Origin: Ailanthus altissimus
Taxonomy: Eukaryota; Streptophyta; Magnoliopsida; Sapindales; Simaroubaceae
Direction: 5' to 3'
Assembly (NCBI GenBank): GCA_946807835.1
Contig: OX327695.1
Coordinates: 28,254,501-28,318,500 of the forward strand
DNA: 64,000 nt
In this document: piece after piece, positions 46,850 to 58,337 of the stretch
Layout: each line of letters starts with the position of its first letter
Position numbering within the stretch: position 1 is the first letter of the stretch
Made by a program: the position numbers and the translations under genes
Notes under the pieces: model-generated
The model's input: the letters and a program-made list of their open reading frames with translations, nothing else
Told to the model about the DNA's origin: nothing
Databases searched by the model: none

Positions 46850-49414
46850 GTATATATATGTACATGTACATCTTAGGGCAAACATCTACCTTTTTCGGAT
46901 GAAGATCGAATCAATATCAGTTCATTAATCCTGACAAGAGCTTGTTTGTGCTCAGCATTGAGTTTACCAATTTGATCGCATTATCTATGGTTGTGATGTT
47001 GTGAAATAATTTGTGATCTAGAACCTTATTCCCACTTTCTATACATGGTAGTATGTACAAAGTAGAGGTTGAAAGTTGAATGTTCAATGTTTTTTATGGT
47101 TATCTTTTCCAATTTGCATGTGTTATTTCTCTTTTATGTACTATTGATGATGTGTATTTTGTGGCTTGCAATAAATTCAGTATCTATGAGGTTCATGCTA
47201 GATAGTGTCATTCAATTTATGTACATGTTTAATTTGCATATATGAAAATTGATAATTTTGAGTTGTAGATGTCAGTTAGTTTAATTGGTAGATTTTTTTT
47301 TTTTTTTTTTGAGTTGAATCTCGTCACATTAAAATGGAAAAAGACCTAAAAAAACTTGGTTTAAACCCGTTTACACTAAAATAGAAAGGGGTATGATTTA
47401 AATTTCATGTAATAATAATTATAAAAAAAAGAATTGGTAACTTTGAGCTTAAATGAAAGTTCAAAGATAAATGAAGCTGGTAATTTTTTTTTTTAAAAAA
47501 AATTAAGTTTGTTTTACAAGGACTCTAAATGTTCAGTGTGAAAAAAATAAAGAAAAAATAGCTGACCATAAACTTGATTGGTCTTTAAAAATAAGAATAT
47601 AATATTTCTAAGTTCCTAAAAAATAACATTTAATAGATTTCTTAATTAAGTTATAAATATGTTAAAATCTTTGTTTAGTATGGGCAATTTTTTAAATAAC
47701 GATAATAATTTTAAAAAATATTATGACCGAATAAATTTTGATAATGAAAGAAAAAGATATATCTAAATTCCTACCGTTTTAGAAAATATATATATAAACT
47801 CTAATAATTTTAAAAAATTTATCGACACTTTTATTAAATAACGATTTTTATTTATCTTCATAAAAAAAATTGACATCAGATTTTTTTTATCATTAAAATA
47901 AATAAAAATTATTATCTAATAATAATATTAATGAAATTTTTTATATCATTAAAATTTATATGTTTCTCTTTTAAAATGTTAAGAATATAATTATCTTTTT
48001 TCTCTAACGAATTTTTTTTTTTCTTTCGTGTTAATTGATTGACGGAAGACAAGTTACGTCAATATGTTTAGAATAAAATCTACTCCATATCTATTGGAAA
48101 AGGACCTCACTATTTGTATCTTGTTGAGGTTCTCTCTCCCTCCCAACTTTCCTTTTAAAAAAGAATAATCACAATTTTGATCCTACAAAAAGTAATTAAA
48201 GGAATGAATAATCAAACAAAATAAAATTAATCACGGATACTTGTCGTAATTAGAGATGGTAAAATGACTTACGGATGTGAATATTCGTTGGTATCCAAAG
48301 AATCTTAAAAAAAATTTGAAACAGATGAAAATTTAAATTATTCTTTTAAATTAAAAATATAATCAAAAGTTATTTTTTTACAATAAAATTGCTATAAAAA
48401 CAATGTCGTATTAAATTTATATTTGAAAATATGATAGATGCTAAAAGAGTTGGATAAATTTATTAGTGTAATATGTTAATTGAATTAATATTATTATATT
48501 TTTATAATGATTTGAATTTCAACTTGTGATACATGTTATTCGAGACATCTTATTAGATTTATTAAAAATTAATGCTATAATTTTATATTTTTTATTATAT
48601 TAATTTAAAATTTCATTTAAATTTCAATAAATACTCATTGCAGATTTGACAAGTGTATATCCGTTTGAGCAAATTAGAAGAAAATTTTAAATATACAACA
48701 AGTTTAAGAATAATTTAATATTATATTTTAAAAATAGATGCAAATATAAATTTAAAATATTCATTCTAAATTTATTTTATTACCACCTCTAATTATGACG
48801 AAGTTATAAAATTTGAAAAGCTTAATATTGGTATTGTTCTTCAATTATACCACCTTTAACTTATGCTTTAATATTTTAATATGTAAGCAAAAAAATTAAA
48901 AAATTAAAATTGATCATTATGTAAATTTCAGCATAAATAAAAATTTAGGTACAACTTTAACTTAAATGTTTTTAAAAAAAATATAGAGAGGAGATTTGAA
49001 CTTGACACAATTTTAATTTTGAATTTTTTTTATACATACAAGGTAAATTTTGGAGCTTCAATCTAAAGAGAAAATTCGAACTTGAAATCTCTTTTTAAAG
49101 TAAAAATATATGTATTGATGACTATTGGCTTTTTACCACTGAAATGTTAACACAATTATAATTTAAATTCGAAAGTTTATTGAGATACAGTAAAAATTAG
49201 ATTTGTATGTTAAAGGTTGTTAATTATAACTAAATTATAATTTATAATATTTGAAAAATTAATTAAAAAAATCCCTCACACCGAAAAAGAAATAAATAAA
49301 AGAAAGGAAAGAAAAAGTGAGTGACTTGTTCACTAAGCTGCTGAAGAATCTCAGTAATCACATTCAGGAAGCTCGTAAAACCGATCAAAAAAAGAAAATC
49401 AAAGAGAGAAGAAA
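46850..49414. other. 3' flank of the receiver gene and AT-rich spacer
   Basis: The first few hundred bases are probably the 3' UTR. Beyond about 47270 lies AT-rich sequence with long T and A runs and no gene. The last 150 bp, purine-rich, are the probable leader of the proteasome gene. Confidence 0.55.
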
Positions 49415-52086
49415 ATGGCAAGGTACGATAGAGCAATAACAGTATTTTCGCCGGATGGCCATCTGTTCCAAGTGGAATACGCACTTGAAGCCGTACGCAA
49501 AGGCAACGCCGCAGTCGGCGTTCGCGGCACCGACGCCATCGTTCTTGGCGTCGAAAAGAAATCCACCGTCAAACTCCAGGACTCCAGGTCTGTTTCATTA
49601 TCTCCATCTGAGTTTTCATATCATGTAATTTTATTTGCAAAAATTTACATTCCAATTAGGTTAGTGTTAGGGTTTAAGGTGATGTGTGTCAACTTGACTG
49701 AATTTTAGGGTTTTGATGGAATTGGTGGGTCCCTTGTTGTTGGTGCTGATCGAACGGTTCAGATTGGGAACTGAAATTGGGTATCAATGCTTTGAAAATC
49801 GAATTTGATTGTTTAGAACTATTGCTTGTGAATGAATGTATTCATTATGATAAACTCAATATTAGTACCAAGAAATTATTGCCATTAGATTGAATCGGTT
49901 TAGGGTTTGATTTATATTACCCTGTTTGGTTGATATTATGTTTCCTTTTTTAAGAATTTGGTTGATTGTTTCCAATAGCAGTCTTTGAGTACAATTCTGG
50001 AATTAGTATAAGATCTGGAAACAATAGAAAATTGATTTTTCGGTTCAGAATTTTCGGATACAAATTGTTTACTATAATTGTTAGAAGTGGTATAAATCTG
50101 AAAAAAGTTGAAAAGCTTACTTTGACATTTTCTATGCAATTGTATCTAAATTTATTCCAAAACACCAAATTGTATCTTATTTTCTGAAATTTGTTAGTAA
50201 ATTGTGATGTAACACATGCTATGAATACATTTATCCCTACCAATCCAGCATTCTTTTCTATTGGTATGAACACAAATTCTTGGTCAAGTTGTGCTTAAAC
50301 TGCTTACTTTGAAGTTTATTATATTATGTGTATATTCGCGTCAGGGTTGGCTTTTCTTTGCAGTGACTGTTTTGCCTCTTATATTCTACAGATCAGTGAG
50401 GAAGATTGTAAGCTTAGATGATCACATTGCATTGGCCTGTGCTGGACTCAAAGCAGATGCTCGTGTCCTGATAAACAAGGCTAGGATTGAATGTCAAAGC
50501 CACAGGCTGACTGTTGAGGATCCTGTAACTGTCGAGTATATTACTCGTTATATTGCAGGTCTTCAGCAGAAGTACACACAAAGTGGTGGTGTGAGACCAT
50601 TTGGTCTTTCAACTCTGATTGTTGGCTTTGATCCATACACTGGTGTGCCATCACTGTATCAGACAGATCCTTCTGGGACATTTTCTGCCTGGAAAGCTAA
50701 TGCAACTGGAAGAAACTCTAACTCAATGCGGGAGTTTCTGGAGAAAAACTATAAAGAAACTTCAGGGCAAGAAACTATAAAGCTTGCAATTCGAGCATTA
50801 CTTGAGGTTATTTCCCCTTCCGGCTTTTCTTTTTTTTTTTTTTTTAACTTTTATTCTTTTCAAGAACGTATTTGTTTATCTCCCTTGTTTTACTGTATAA
50901 AACAAATGCTGCAGCTTTTTTGACTTCCCAAGCTAAGTTTTCCACTCAAACTTTCACACTTAGGTTATTCCAGTTCAATTATTCGTTCTTGATAATGTGG
51001 AAAATTCTTTGCTCTTAGCTAGTGCATGTGTTAGACTATTAATTTTGAAGATGATCTCTCTAACCGTTAGATCTAATTGGAAGTTCTTTTCCTCTAGGAT
51101 AGAATATCAATTTAGAAGCATGTGAGGATGATGATCCACTTGAGTACATGAATTTGCTTTTGATGAAGAATTGGTTGTCCAATGAATGTGATAGGTGTTT
51201 GTCTTCATTTGTTTCCTTATGTGGTATATGTTCTGTGGCTTTGGTTTGAAGGAGAGTAATGAAACCAACTACTGGTTTTGCTTTACAGAAATGCATGCTA
51301 TAGTGGTAGAAGAAATGATTGTTAAAAGGATGGATAGGTGTCCATCTTCATTTGTTTCCTTATATGGTATATCTTCTGCTGCTCTGGCTTGAAAGAAAGT
51401 AATGGAACCAACATATGGTCTTGCTTTATAGAAATACATGCTATGGTGGGAATTGGTTGTCAAAGTGTTATGCGTCTCCCTTCATTTGCTTCCTTATATG
51501 GCATATCTTCTGCAGCTCTGATTTGAAAGCAAGTAGTGAATCCAACAATTGGTTTTGCTTTATAGAAATATATGCCATTGTGATACATTCATTGGATATC
51601 CACTAGTATATTGAGAATGCTACAACTACAAACAGGTACTATAAACTAAAAATTTATTTGGTTGATATTACATGTTGATTGCAATACTTAGCTTGTGAAC
51701 ACTCTAGCTGTGCTTATGCTTTGCTCAAATGTGTTGTAAGTTCTAGAGTGTGCTTGTAGACTCTACTCTAGATGCCAAGCAAATCAAAATACACTATATT
51801 TTTTAGAGGTGTATTCTTGTCGAGTGTGATTATCCCTTGGTATTCTGCTGGACCCATATAACAAGCAATTGCATATTTTTTCTTCACAGATCTAACTTCT
51901 GAAATGACCGTATCTTATCTTCAGGTTGTTGAGAGTGGGGGGAAAAACATAGAAGTTGCCGTGATGACAAAGGAGCAAGGTCTGAGGCAGCTTGAGGAAG
52001 CTGAAATTGATGCCATAGTAGCTGAGATTGAAGCAGAGAAAGCAGCTGCTGAGGCTGCAAAGAAGGCTCCTCCTAAGGAAACTTAA
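49415..52086 (+). CDS. PAD1: 20S proteasome subunit alpha type-7
   Basis: Three exons, 49415-49587, 50392-50806 and 51925-52086, with GT-AG introns, give 249 aa, the usual length for plant alpha type-7 (PAD) subunits. The N-terminus [20 protein letters not shown] followed by [10 protein letters not shown] is the proteasome alpha-subunit signature. The core includes [20 protein letters not shown] and [16 protein letters not shown]. The C-terminus is rich in Glu, Ala and Lys ([15 protein letters not shown]). The protein forms part of the outer alpha ring of the 20S core and has no proteolytic site of its own. Exon phases join cleanly (phase 2, then 0). Intron 2 (1118 bp) carries a three-copy tandem repeat. 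Housekeeping expression is expected from the family. Confidence 0.96.
51195..51600 (+). repeat. Three-copy tandem repeat in proteasome intron 2
   Basis: Units starting near 51197, 51338 and 51470 (about 141 and 132 bp apart) share CTTCATTTGTTTCCTTATAT, ATCTTCTGC and GGTTTTGCTTTATAGAAAT. Open frames on both strands here follow the repeat and are not genes. Confidence 0.8.
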
Positions 52087-52099
52087 CTTCTGTCAATCA

Positions 52100-53016
52100 A
52101 CTTCTGTTATTTTCCTTGCCTGTTGATGTTGATACACTCAAACTTCGCTACTTCATCTTTCAGAGTGTTATTATGTGTTCTTTGCTGTTTAAGTTTGTAT
52201 GCTTTTGGATTTAATCATAAAAGCTTTAGAAGAACACCTGATATAACTTCAGCTTGATATTCCATGTATGGCCATTAAACTTCAGTAATAAGTAAACACA
52301 CACATTTTCGACATAAATACAATAACCCAGAATATCTAATGCTGTGGTATGTTTCCTGTGCAAAGCCATTTACAATTACTATTCAACCCACAATCAAACG
52401 AGGGTAGTTTTTTTTAAGAAAAAAGTTATTTATTAAAATTTCATTGATTAGAATGCAATATAAATATTGGGGGTAAATAAAAATTTGGTGGATAGATGGT
52501 GATTGCAGACAATATTGTTTAATATATTAATTTTTTTGAGTGAAGGGCAAACGTGTAGCTCGTGTGACTAGGACTGATGGCAAGATTCATTATTGTATTT
52601 TGTCTTGTGAATGAGCTATGAAATGGTGGGCCTGTGCCTTGACATAAGCCAATGAATATGCCATTGAGTGCTTTGCCAAATCTGGTAAGACAATGAAAAA
52701 GAAATGGCATCATTATTAACAATTTCAGTTAATATCAAATCGTGTACCTTCACTTTAGAAAAGTATTTTTCCAAGCTCCAAAGTGCCAATAATTCCACGT
52801 GAAACTTAAATTCGCATATGGGCCACAACTATTGTGATAGTACCATTGATCACATCTTCTCACACGGGAGCCAAATGCACAAATGATTCAACAAAAAGCA
52901 TGCCATAAAATGCATAAAAAGAAGAAAAAAAATTAAAACAAGAATTAGGAAAATTCAAGAAATTTTTTTAAAAAAAAAAGATATTCAGAAATTAAAAAAA
53001 ATTATAAATTTTATTT
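52100..53016. other. 3' flank of the proteasome gene and spacer
   Basis: The first 200 bp are a likely 3' UTR (AATCATAAAAGC near 52212). The rest holds no gene that I can support. Confidence 0.55.
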
Positions 53017-53040
53017 TTGGCCCATGCAGGTATTGAACGA
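53017..53040 (-). pseudogene. tRNA-Ile 3'-end fragment
   Basis: TGGCCCATGCAGGTATTGAACGA repeats, with changes, the 3' end of the tRNA gene 100 bp to the right (TGGCCCATGCAGGTCTCGAACCT). The rest of the tRNA is absent, so this is a fragment or partial tandem copy. Confidence 0.65.
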
Positions 53041-53097
53041 GAATATAAGAAAATCGTAAAAAACACAAACCAGAAAAGAAAAATCAGAAAAATAATG

Positions 53098-53104
53098 AAA
53101 AAAA
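53098..53104 (-). terminator. RNA polymerase III terminator of tRNA-Ile
   Basis: A run of seven T on the reverse strand lies 12 bp after the tRNA 3' end, as expected for pol III termination. Confidence 0.8.
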
Positions 53105-53116
53105 CTTACAATTTTC

Positions 53117-53190
53117 TGGCCCATGCAGGTCTCGAACCTGCGACCTTCGCGTTATTAGCACGACGCTCTAACCAGCTGAGTTAATAGGCC
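53117..53190 (-). tRNA. tRNA-Ile(AAU): tRNA-Ile, anticodon AAU
   Basis: The reverse strand gives a 74-nt cloverleaf. The acceptor stem GGCCTAT pairs with ATGGGCC with one G-T pair. The D arm reads CTCAGCTGGTTAGAGC (box A). The anticodon loop CTAATAA has anticodon AAT. The T arm reads GCAGGTTCGAGACCTGC (box B GGTTCGAGACC). No intron and no encoded CCA, as usual for eukaryotic nuclear tRNAs. Confidence 0.96.
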
Positions 53191-53289
53191 TTTGAAATTT
53201 TTTTCAAATTAAGCTTAATAATATTTGAAAGTTAGACATTGGTGGGTTAAAGAAATTGAACCGGAGAAAAGAAACGAACTGCGGCGACG

Positions 53290-54152
53290 ATGGGAGAAGA
53301 GAATATTACAGGTATCTATTTTTTAGTTAATTTTTAAATTAAATGATTTTTCCCGTTAAAGCTTGATTTTATTTCTATTTTTTCTCAAAAACAAAAGCAA
53401 TATCTGGATTACCTAATAAACATGCATGTCTTAGAAGAATTGTTAATATGTTTCTGAATCCGCGGCCTTATGTTTAGTGTTTTTTGTTGCAATTTGTGGT
53501 TCGTGTTACTAATTTTATCGTTACTTTGTCAATTCATCCTGAAAATAATTAGCATTTGATTTAATTTGTTTGTATTTAACATTTACAATTGGGATTAGGG
53601 GTTAGTTGACTATAATCGAATTTATGGCAACTTTCAATATTACAGTCATCCATTTCTTTGATGCAGACTATAACGGCAATTTTAAATTTTTGACCGTTTA
53701 GTACCTTCTCAATGACTGATGTGCCGAGTTTATTAGCCGAAGCTGACTTCAGATACTAGATTTTATATTGCAATTAAGAATTTATGTATCTCAGCTTTCT
53801 TTACTGTCATTCCATGATGTATGTGATTGTAGATTGAAGAGAAAAAGCAAGCTGCTGCTGATATATTGTTCGTATATTCACAATTCGTAATGGCGTGTAT
53901 TGGGAATCAAGTTCGACCTTGTGACTTAAGGCTGAATTTGATGAAGGTAAAAATTTGTAGTGTCTTGTTTGATTATCTTGCAGGTTTTCCAGGCAGAGAT
54001 ATTATATGATAATGTGTATATTTCTTTTGATAGTTGATACCCATTGTAAGCAACTTTGATTGACAATAAGAATTCTATTCTTTTCCCCTTTTGTTCTTCA
54101 GGAGGTGTCTGGTCTGCCAACTACACTGAAGAAAGAATCATATAATTCCTGA
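53290..54152 (+). CDS. Small conserved-looking protein, 59 aa, shortened tail
   Basis: Proposed exons are 53290-53311, 53840-53946 and 54102-54152, with in-frame GT-AG joins (129 nt, then phase 0). The product starts MGEENITEKKQAAADILFVY and continues SQFVMACIGNQVRPCDLRLN, then LMKEVSGLPTTLKKESYNS. I recall a family of short plant proteins of unknown function with a very similar core and a tail with a run of Ser. Here the matching tail (DPMGQSSSSVPVSLEKV) is present just downstream (about 54145-54209) but in another frame, so a small indel has shortened the protein. The acceptor at 53840 is chosen because the AG at 53832 would bring an immediate stop. The gene may be functional with a shorter tail, or newly pseudogenised. 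Confidence 0.62.
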
Positions 54153-54209
54153 TCCAATGGGCCAGTCTTCAAGCTCAGTCCCAGTTAGTTTGGAAAAAGT
54201 TTGAAGCAA

Positions 54210-55839
54210 AATTTCGGGTTAGTTTCTATTTGAAATTGTTTCCTTTTTGATTTTTAACTTGTATGTGCATATAATTCCTGTTAGGTTTTGAGGCGTCTAA
54301 TGTGATCTAAGATTCGTAATGTGACGTCAAATTTTTAGATATCAATTGTGAAATTGCTTGTACACTATGACTTCTTTCTAGATTTCCTAATACATATTAA
54401 ATGATCATAGTCTTTTCACATAAAAATTGTCAATAAACCATAATTGGTATTTGTTGAGACATTCACATAACGACTGTTCAATGAACTTTCATTGATAGAG
54501 GAATCTAGGTCAGTCCTACAAATTAAAGTGAGAAAATTATTTAAGGTTGTGAGAGGTCACTTTCGAACTTGGATACATGCATATTATTGCTTACTCATCT
54601 TTGCAGTATAATGATAGTCAGCATCTTCATTCTGTAATAAGTTGTAAGTGGTACAAACTAGATAGGCACATAATGTTGTAAAGGTAGAACTTCTGAAGAA
54701 TTATTGATCTCTGTCATGAGTTCCTCTCTCATTTTTTAGTGTGAAACACATCTTATTATTGGTCTTATTTTGGCTTTATTTTTAGAAATCTAATTAGAAT
54801 TCTGATGAAGTAAATTTGGTTGTAGCTCAAGCTACTATCCTAAATGACAACATCAGGTCACTTAAGCCTATTTAAACCTGTTATCTTATTGTCATGAGTT
54901 GACAAAGGTCACACATTTTTCCTATCGACAGCCCAAATTATCACTTAATTCTATTGCATGCATTAATTCTTTTCACATATGCTGCCTTTACCCATTCTGG
55001 GACTTTTACCCTTCGATGTTATGGAAAGCATTATTCATATAATTCAGGTTGTCAATACTTCCTTTCTGTTTACCGAAAGTTCTTACTTGGTAGTTTTGAA
55101 AGATCTGTTATAGTTAAACTAGCTAAGAAAGTGTTAGTTTTTATATAACATACTATGTTATCATAAATTACAGCAAGGAGCTCTAAGATGAAAGTTGCAC
55201 AGTTGAAACATGCGATAGTTTCTAGAAGTGGAACATAAATTATGTATTGAGAGATAAATCACTTTATTGGAGTGGTGGAAAGATTTTTAACCCAACAAAA
55301 TAAGAAAAAAAAGAAACTACCGTTAACATTGACGATGACTCTCGCCATAAGGAAAGCGAATTAACTATGCCTGTAGTACATGTACAATATAACTCACGTT
55401 TTGGTTCAATTTGACAGTTTATAAACCATCAATTCTTCCCACTAGAAAAAAATAAATACCATAATAAATAATATACACACAAAGATAAAACAAGTAAATG
55501 CATAATAAAAAATACTCATACATATAAACAAAGATCTTAAAAGTTTTTTATAGTAGTTGGCAATGGTTTGCAATTCAATTTTATAATACAAGTTCTAGCC
55601 TTCATTGCACTCACTGCAATTTCACCTGTTTCTTTGCTTTCAAAAGCTTAAATTAAGAAGAGGAAACTTGCTTTTGACCTGGCAACTTGATTGTATGTTT
55701 AAGATTCAGTAATGGATATTTTTCTCCTTCTGGTATTGTCAGATTTTTACAACTAGGCTCTTCAACAGCAACTTCACTGTTTGCAATTGCAGCGACTGAC
55801 AATTTAGCGTAACAAGTCCGCCATTAGGTTTTGATGTCA
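54210..55839. other. Spacer without supported genes
   Basis: No recognisable gene. From about 55640 to 55839 the reverse strand has short coding-like text (for example EKYPLLNLKHTIKLPG) that could be a decayed continuation of the MYB fragment, but I could not confirm it. Confidence 0.5.
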
Positions 55840-56055
55840 TTACCAATTCACAAATGGGGGACATGGAGGACTTATTGTGAGCTCAAGATTTAACCAAGTT
55901 GGATCCTCTTCCTCTCCAAGTGGGTTATAATGATGATTGAACTTGGAAAACCATTCAGCCGACTCTTCATCTCCCACGAATAATTCATCTGTAGAGTTTT
56001 GAGCTCCATAATTAATGGATGGATCAATACCTCTATCCAGTAGCTTCCTCTTCAT
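55840..56055 (-). pseudogene. R2R3-MYB repressor C-terminal fragment
   Basis: A 71-codon frame starts MKRKLLDRGIDPS, which resembles the KRKLLxRGIDP end of the R3 repeat in subgroup-4-type plant MYBs. It ends near LNLELTISPP, an LxLxL EAR repression motif with the usual context of the MYB4-type C2 motif. Nothing of the R2 and R3 repeats is found upstream on the reverse strand, so the DNA-binding domain is missing. An intact MYB would have over 200 residues. If translated, it would be a repression tail without DNA binding. I read it as a gene fragment. Confidence 0.62.
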
Positions 56056-56328
56056 AATATTAGTTCATAATTAATTGACGGATCAAGCCACACTACCTGT
56101 TTTAGAATGATGTGTTAGTTCAATTCTTTCAAATGATGAGAAATAATACTGAAAAGAAATAATACATGAATTTATATACATAATAAATTTGATTATACAT
56201 ATAAAAAATATTTTAAAAATAAAAGTAGAAAAAAATTTTTAAAAAATTATCACTTTCATTTCTATTTTTATCTTAATTTATCCATTAAATTTTTAATTTT
56301 TTTTAAAACATTGATTACCTTTTTTTTT

Positions 56329-56345
56329 GGGGGGGGGGGGGGGGG
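56329..56345. repeat. Poly-G tract (17 G)
   Basis: A run of eight T is followed by a run of 17 G. It marks the left edge of a two-copy tandem repeat. Its length may be unreliable in sequencing. Confidence 0.85.
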
Positions 56346-56366
56346 AAGACATACAGACCTTCAGAT

Positions 56367-56517
56367 TATGGCAAAGGTCTCATGCAAACCCTAAACGTTT
56401 CAAAAAGACTATTCAGACCCCTGTCAGATGATAGATTCCGTTATGGCAAAAGTCCCATACAGACCCTAAACGTTTTAAAAAGACCATTCAGACCCCTGTC
56501 AGATGATAGATTCCGTT
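56367..56517. repeat. Two-copy tandem repeat, unit about 75 bp
   Basis: Each copy runs from ATGGCAAARGTC through ACCCTAAACGTTTYAAAAAG to TCAGATGATAGATTCCGTTA. Copies differ at about six positions. Confidence 0.85.
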
Positions 56518-56702
56518 AAAGTTAATACCAATAGGGAGCAAACTCGTACTCTTGTGTAGAAAATGAAAAGGTCATTGTTGCGTGGTGTCATGTCAACGCC
56601 ACATGTCAAGATTCTAAGGGTTGACATCTTTTCCTGCGCAAAAGAAGAAGGCTTTTCATCTTCATCTTTTTCATTAGGGAAACAAAAATTCTGAAAAGCT
56701 AA

Positions 56703-58337
56703 ACATGAAAAAAAAAAAAATCCAAGTAAACCGCCTTCTAAATTAGTATTAGGAGCTAGTCTTGAAGTTCAGCATCCCATTACTCGATCTAGATCAAAGG
56801 CAGCTAACAATTTGGTTCAGAGCATGAGGTAACGAGGGATAGGTGTAATTTACAAGAACAATTTGATGAATTCTTGGCAATCTACAAAAACGACGAGGCG
56901 GCAACCCCATGCTCGATATCAAATCATGGCAACCCAATGGGAACAACTCACACAAACTCTAAATGCCCAAAGAATAGAAAATGAATCCAATAACATGAGT
57001 ATCAATCGTGAACCGCGAACCAATAACGGAGTCAACATTCTAGACAATCGCCATCATATTCCCAGGTATACCAAAATTGATTTTTCTCAGTTTACTAGGA
57101 ATGCTGACCCTTTGGTTTGGTTGAACCGCTGTGAGACTTTCTTTCTTCATCAACACACACGGGAAGAAGAATGTGTATACTTGGCTGCGATACACTTAGA
57201 AGAAGATGTTCAGTTGTGGTATTTAAAGTTAACAAGGGGCAAACCACAACTAACATGGTTTGAGTTTAAACACTATTGTAATTTGCGGTTTGGGCCCCCA
57301 CTAGGAAGCAATAAGCTAGGTGAGCTTTCCAAATTAAAACAAACAAGCTCCATGAAACAGTATCAACGCCAATTCAAGTAGATATTTGCCCAGACAAACT
57401 CGTTGACTTCAAAGCAAGAGATGCAAATATTCATGAGCGGGTTGCGGGAAGATATTGCAGTAGAAATGGAACTTCACCCCCCACCCGACTTATCCACCGC
57501 AATGAACCTTGCAAGACTCTATGAATGGCGAAGCTTAGCTGGAAAAAACACCACATCAACAATTCACATAAGGGAAGGGAATTCCATTCACAGACCAGTG
57601 GAACTAGGTGCCCAAAATTCCCATTCATTCGACACATTACCAGAGCTAAGACGAAAGATAAAAGGACAAAGGGTCTCTACTTCAACTGTGAGGAGTAGTT
57701 TATTCTAGGTCACAAATGCAAAAAAGTATTATGGTTAGAAGGGATCGAGAATGAATCAGCCATGGAGGGCGACATCCTAAAATCTGAAATATCATTACAT
57801 GCTATTTCAGGGACCCTAAATCGTGGACCAACATCCTACCTTTGCGTGAAGTCAAGCGCGCTTTGGAGGGAGGGAGTGATGTTACGTAGCCAAAATGACA
57901 ACAAATGGAATAAGAAGTGGCACCATTTCAGAATTCCATTTAGTTGCAAATATTCTATTTTTTGTTCAAGACAAATCTTTCTTCAGATATTATTATCATT
58001 AATTAAATATTTTTAAATTATCTTTTTTTAGATATTATTATAGGATTATCTTTCTTTAGATACTATTATAGGATTATCTTTCTTTAGATATTAATATTAT
58101 CTTATGGTTGCTAGACATTGTACTTAAAGGACTTGAATAATCAATGAGAAGGCAAGTAAAAACATTCTTAAATTGTGAGATAAGTGAGCTCTTTGTCAAA
58201 TTGAGCTCTCAATTACAGTTAATTAAAAATATGAAGAGGAAGAAAGAATCCAAATAAATCGCCTTCTAAATTAGTCTTAGGAGTTAGTCTTGAAGTTCAA
58301 CATCCCATTACTCGATCCAGATCAAAGGCAGCTAACA
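56703..58337 (+). mobile_element. Ty3/gypsy element reduced to gag and LTRs
   Basis: The right LTR is 57880-58337: it starts TGTTACGTAGCC after the purine-rich GGAGGGAGGGAGTGA and ends GGCAGCTAACA. The left LTR survives only as its last 100 bp or so (56703-56809, same GGCAGCTAACA end). It is followed by a primer-binding-site-like TTTGGTTCAGAGC at 56811-56823. Between them is gag only; protease, reverse transcriptase and integrase are gone. The right LTR contains three 31-bp units of GGATTATCTTTCTTTAGATA. Confidence 0.82.
56866..57830 (+). pseudogene. Ty3/gypsy gag, broken
   Basis: The frame from ATG 56866 holds the retrotransposon gag domain (DPLVWLNRCETFF, EDVQLWYLKLTRG, FEFKHYCNLRFGPP). 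A stop at 57379 interrupts it, and the same frame continues to 57708 (EMQIFMSGLREDIAVEMELH). The zinc knuckle follows in another frame as GLYFNCEE, stop, FILGHKCKK, with the first Cys changed to Tyr. So it has two stops, a frameshift and a damaged knuckle. No pol is present. Confidence 0.85.

Noticed and set aside
51060..51606. Multiple 60-78-codon frames in proteasome intron 2
   Set aside because: They are products of the three-copy tandem repeat and appear on both strands.
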